Below, piece by piece: positions 11,744 through 14,505 of a stretch of DNA of 14,505 bases. Each line of letters starts with the position of its first letter. The stretch's first letter is position 1. The notes beneath the pieces were generated by a model, which ran no database searches, was not told the origin of the DNA, and was given only the letters and a program-made list of their open reading frames with translations. The position numbers and the translations under genes were made by a program. Where the stretch lies: positions 1-14,505 of the forward strand of contig CAKSFQ010000033.1 in assembly GCA_934454115.1 (NCBI GenBank). Reading direction: 5' to 3'. The DNA comes from an uncultured Clostridia bacterium (GTDB taxonomy: Bacteria > Bacillota > Clostridia > Monoglobales > Monoglobaceae).

Positions 11744-13564
11744 TTATTTTTTCAAAAACCAGACCAGCATTTCCGCTGCGCCCCGATTTGCAAACGCATA
11801 GTACGGAATCAGGCGCAGCGTCATTGCCTCTTCCTCGCTCTCGTCCAACGGCGCATACAGACGGTCGGATTCTTTTTCGCGGTATGCATGGGCGGTAATG
11901 GACGGCAGGATAAATTCGTTATCGCCAAGCGCAAACGGCGCATTGGTATCAATCTTTATGCTCTTTAAATCCTTGCCGTTATCGACGCTTTCCGCACAGT
12001 AGACCAAAGGTCCGCGCATCACGGCGATTCTTCCGGCGTTTTCATGTACGCGCCGGTTGGCTTTTACGCATACAACCGGCATATCAAGGCAAAGCTCAAT
12101 TTCGGTCTCGCCCAAAAGGCGGACATAGGCATAGCCGTTTTTCATTGTATAATCGGCATTCAGCCGGAAATTTCTGCACCAGGCGGGAATCCGCAGCGCA
12201 AGATATTTTTGCGGTGCGCTGCACGTGATTGTTATCACGCCGTCCGCCGGATAGGCCGTCTTCTGCGTGATTTTGATATCACCGCACGCGGCAGAGGAAC
12301 TCATGTACTGGTTCACATACAGCGTCTCATTATCATAATGGTACATCAGATCCGCAATGGACGGAATAAAGCGCACGACATTCGGCGGGCAACAGGAGCA
12401 GTCAAACACCGCCTTCCTCTGCGTAATCGGAAAGCGTTCCTTCTCATGCGAGGAAGGGTTTGGAGCATTAAAGTCAATGTCAATCTCAAGCGGATTTTCG
12501 TAGAAAAATTCCTTGCCGTTCATCGAGATGCCGGAAAGAAATCCGTTATAGATCACTCTTTCGGCAACGTCCGCATATTTTGCATGGAGATCCAGCGTCT
12601 GCATCCGTCTGCAAAATAATGCCATTGCAATCGCGGCGCAGGTTTCGCTGTATGCCGTCCTGTTCGGAAGATAATAGGGAACCGAAAACGCCTCGCCGAT
12701 GTACGTCGCACCAACGCCGCCCGTAATATACATTTTCTTATTCACCATATCGTCAAATACCCTTTGGCAGGCCCTCAGAAGCGCGGCGTCGTTGTACTTT
12801 TCGGCGATGTCGGCCATACCGCAGAACAGGTAGAGCGCACGCACACAATGTCCCTCCGCCGTGGTTCGCTCCCGCAGCGGCATATCGTCCTGGTTATAAA
12901 GCTCGTTCCACAGCAAAAACGTGGTGGCCGCATGATCCTTGCCGCACCCGTGCTCATCAATAAAGAATTTAGCGAGCGCCAGGTAGCGTTTCTCGCCCGT
13001 GGTCTCGTACAGGCGGACAAGCGCAAGTTCGATTTCGGGATGTCCCGGCGTGGTAAATGCCGCGCTCTTTTCCTTTTTAAATACTCTTTCAATATCATCG
13101 GCAAAGCGGCACATTGCCTTTAAAAACGCGTCCTTGCCGGTCGCTTCATAATATGCGCACGCGGCCTCCATCAGATGGCCGGCGCAGTAAAGCTCATGAC
13201 AGTCTCTGTTCTTAAAACGCTTTTCCTGATCGGTCACAAGAAAGTGGCTGTTAAAATACCCGTCCGCGTCACTGTTTTCCACAATGTTTTGAACGGCCGC
13301 ATCGATAATTGCCTCCAGCTTTTCATCGCGTTTTTCAAGCAGCAGGTAAGAGACGCCCTCCATCCATTTTGCAACATCGGAATCCCAAAAGATATTCGGC
13401 CGGTTCGGATCGCCCGGCTTCCAGGTACAGGAAAGCGCGTCAAACCGATGCGTATCACGAAAGCGGTCATACACGGCCAAAACGGTGGATTCCCTCACCA
13501 TGTCCTGTTTGATCTTCCAAAATCCGTCATTGATCTTGATATCGGAAAATTTAATGTGCTGCAT
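11744..13564 (-). CDS. Glycoside hydrolase family 127, beta-L-arabinofuranosidase-like
   Basis: The 606-residue protein matches the GH127 (former DUF1680) family, whose type member HypBA1 of Bifidobacterium longum releases beta-L-arabinofuranose with a cysteine nucleophile held by zinc. The catalytic set is complete: GATYIGEAF with acid/base Glu291, AYSETCAAIA with zinc ligands Glu307 and Cys309 (the 16-residue spacing Glu291-Glu307 equals that of HypBA1 Glu322-Glu338), and DCSCCPPNVVR with Cys391 (probable nucleophile) and Cys392. An (alpha/alpha)6 barrel fills about 1-400 and beta domains the C-terminus. No signal peptide is seen, so it should act on imported short oligosaccharides. The start at 13564 is chosen by AAAGGGGG about 9 nt upstream; the open extension to 13756 reads through the promoter. 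An AraC-family gene is divergent. No transporter is in view. Confidence 0.92.
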   Translation of the reverse strand: MQHIKFSDIKINDGFWKIKQDMVRESTVLAVYDRFRDTHRFDALSCTWKPGDPNRPNIFWDSDVAKWMEGVSYLLLEKRDEKLEAIIDAAVQNIVENSDADGYFNSHFLVTDQEKRFKNRDCHELYCAGHLMEAACAYYEATGKDAFLKAMCRFADDIERVFKKEKSAAFTTPGHPEIELALVRLYETTGEKRYLALAKFFIDEHGCGKDHAATTFLLWNELYNQDDMPLRERTTAEGHCVRALYLFCGMADIAEKYNDAALLRACQRVFDDMVNKKMYITGGVGATYIGEAFSVPYYLPNRTAYSETCAAIAMALFCRRMQTLDLHAKYADVAERVIYNGFLSGISMNGKEFFYENPLEIDIDFNAPNPSSHEKERFPITQRKAVFDCSCCPPNVVRFIPSIADLMYHYDNETLYVNQYMSSSAACGDIKITQKTAYPADGVITITCSAPQKYLALRIPAWCRNFRLNADYTMKNGYAYVRLLGETEIELCLDMPVVCVKANRRVHENAGRIAVMRGPLVYCAESVDNGKDLKSIKIDTNAPFALGDNEFILPSITAHAYREKESDRLYAPLDESEEEAMTLRLIPYYAFANRGAAEMLVWFLKK

Positions 13565-13587
13565 ATTATTTTTCCCCCTTTTACATA

Positions 13588-13615
13588 TTGACTTTACTTT
13601 TTTTATGATTATAAT
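13588..13615 (+). promoter_or_regulatory. Promoter of the AraC-family gene
   Basis: TTGACT (13588-13593), 16-bp spacer, TATAAT (13610-13615). The predicted start near 13622 lies past the ATG at 13618, which supports translation starting at 13672. It overlaps the opposing GH127 promoter. Confidence 0.75.
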
Positions 13616-13636
13616 AAATGAAGAATGCAAATTCAA
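13608..13636 (-). promoter_or_regulatory. Promoter of the GH127 gene
   Basis: Minus strand TTGAAT (13636-13631), 17-bp spacer, TATAAT (13613-13608). The -10 shares ATTATAAT (13608-13615) with the opposing promoter. A dyad GAAT-N4-ATTC (13623-13634) overlaps the -35 and is a candidate operator. Confidence 0.65.
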
Positions 13637-13671
13637 TACCGAGAAAAAGAGAAAAAGTGAGAAAATCAGAT

Positions 13672-14436
13672 ATGATAAAAGTAGATAAAACCCATTTTTT
13701 TGATTATGCCATGATCGGCGAGTTTCACTCCGACGGCAACTGGATTCACCCGGCAAGGGTGATCGACAGCTATGAACTTATTCTCGTGCTCGAGGGGATC
13801 GTGCACATCAAAGAGGACGATACGGTCTATACACTGCGACCGAATGAGTGTCTGATCCTGGAACCGGGACGGCCGCATACCGGTTCCAAGATCAGCGATA
13901 TTCCGACCGCATTTTATTGGTTCCATTTTACGACCAATCTGCCCATTCCGTTTAAAGAGAATAAAAGCGGCAGCCTGTATGATGTGAAGTATCTTTTAAA
14001 AAAGCTGCTGCACATGTCCAAAACGCCCTCCTATCCTGCCGCTGCCAGAGATGCCGCCGGGCTGATGATTTTTTATGAGCTTAGCAACGTGGAGCTTTCC
14101 GGGAACAGCCTTGCAAATAAAATTGCAGAATATATCCGGGTACATAAGACAACGAGCGTCATAAAAATTGCACAGCAATTTGGTTATAACCCGGATTATA
14201 TCGGTAAGCTTTTTAAAAAACATTTTGGATCATCGATCAAACAATACATCAATCTGCAAAGAATGAATTATGCCAAGGACCTTCTTCTAACGACCGACCT
14301 GTCCGTCAAAGAGATTGCAGCGCAAATGGACTTTGCAGAAGAAAATCTTTTTATCAAGTATTTTATTTATCACGAGGAAATCAGTCCCGTAAAATTCAGA
14401 AACAAATATTTTAATACCCACATGAATAACAAATAA
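13672..14436 (+). CDS. AraC-family transcriptional regulator
   Basis: The 254-residue protein has an N-terminal AraC-type cupin sensor at about 10-95 (SYELILVLEGIVHIKEDDTV, LRPNECLILEPGRPHTG) and a C-terminal AraC DNA-binding domain at about 148-247 with two helix-turn-helix units: SVIKIAQQFGYNPDYIGKLF then KKHFGSSIKQYINLQRMNYA, and SVKEIAAQMDFAEENLFIKY then FIYHEEISPVKFRNKYF. It faces the GH127 gene across a shared promoter region, so control of that gene in response to an arabinose-type sugar is the natural inference; the ligand is not shown by sequence. The start at 13672 has only a weak ribosome site (GTGAGAAAA), but the in-frame ATG at 13618 lies before the predicted transcription start and lacks one. 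Confidence 0.9.
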   Translation: MIKVDKTHFFDYAMIGEFHSDGNWIHPARVIDSYELILVLEGIVHIKEDDTVYTLRPNECLILEPGRPHTGSKISDIPTAFYWFHFTTNLPIPFKENKSGSLYDVKYLLKKLLHMSKTPSYPAAARDAAGLMIFYELSNVELSGNSLANKIAEYIRVHKTTSVIKIAQQFGYNPDYIGKLFKKHFGSSIKQYINLQRMNYAKDLLLTTDLSVKEIAAQMDFAEENLFIKYFIYHEEISPVKFRNKYFNTHMNNK

Positions 14437-14470
14437 AAAAGACCCTCGACGAGTAATCTCATCAAGGATC
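14434..14470 (-). terminator. Imperfect hairpin at the right end, terminator-like on the minus strand
   Basis: Read on the minus strand, a stem with three mismatches (GATCCTTGATGAG against CTCGTCGAGGGTC, 4-nt loop) is followed by TTTTTTA. It would end a minus-strand gene entering from beyond the window and may also help end the AraC gene. On the plus strand no T-run follows. Confidence 0.5.
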
Positions 14471-14505
14471 CTTCCGGTTCCGGCGACGACATAGGTTTCC
14501 GGGCG

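Noticed and set aside
13565..13756. In-frame N-terminal extension of the GH127 protein with a hydrophobic stretch that looks like a membrane segment.
   Set aside because: It runs through the divergent promoter region and into the AraC coding sequence; the start at 13564 has a proper ribosome site and a family-like N-terminus.
14462..14505. Minus-strand frame ending in TGA at the right edge, possibly the tail of a gene from beyond the window.
   Set aside because: Only about 14 codons are visible and nothing in them is recognisable; the terminator-like hairpin is the only support.
1..14505. CRISPR array, tRNA, rRNA, transposase or phage genes.
   Set aside because: No regularly spaced repeats, tRNA-like cloverleaf sequence, rRNA segments or transposase/integrase motifs were seen on either strand.

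Overview
The window looks like a chromosomal segment of a spore-forming, anaerobic-type Clostridia (Firmicutes; an Oscillospiraceae/Ruminococcaceae-like member is my best guess). The reasons are a spoIIGA-sigE sporulation pair, A/G-rich Shine-Dalgarno sites, SigA-type promoters, a cohesin/S-layer-homology protein beside a dockerin protein, and a GH127 arabinofuranosidase gene with an AraC regulator. No rRNA, tRNA, CRISPR array, transposase or phage gene was seen.

Layout from left to right. 1-75 (-): 5' end of a MATE-type transporter gene with its promoter. 213-1463 (-): CNNM/HlyC-type membrane protein with CBS pair, with promoter and terminator. 1464-2004: mostly non-coding, holding a possible 25-codon leader ORF, a 20-bp palindrome and short repeats. 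2005-3279 (+): murA. 3280-3963: about 680 bp with no convincing gene, a mosaic of inverted and direct repeats, some matching the upstream flank of murA in inverted orientation. 3964-5672 (-): spoIIGA-sigE, the membrane protease and its pro-sigma-E substrate, behind a promoter with perfect -35 and -10 hexamers 21 bp apart, the stretched spacing known for spoIIG. 5879-8227 (-): secreted cohesin + Ig-like + SLH protein. 8291-9253 (-): secreted protein with acidic linker, unrecognised domain and C-terminal dockerin. 9626-10432 (+): cytoplasmic M14 metallopeptidase. 10569-11600 (+): class I DAHP synthase. 11744-13564 (-) and 13672-14436 (+): GH127 beta-L-arabinofuranosidase and an AraC-family regulator, divergent from one overlapping promoter region. 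A hairpin closes the window.

How they work together. The most interesting pair is the cohesin-SLH protein and the dockerin protein. One is built to sit on the cell wall and offer a cohesin; its neighbour is secreted and carries a complete two-repeat dockerin but no recognisable enzyme. This suggests a minimal, perhaps non-catalytic, cellulosome-like surface complex. SpoIIGA and SigE act in the mother cell during sporulation. MurA and perhaps the M14 peptidase belong to peptidoglycan synthesis and turnover. GH127 and AraC form a small sugar-responsive unit for arabinofuranoside breakdown. DAHP synthase opens aromatic amino-acid synthesis and has its own promoter.

All functional calls come from reading motifs and domain order; no database search was possible.
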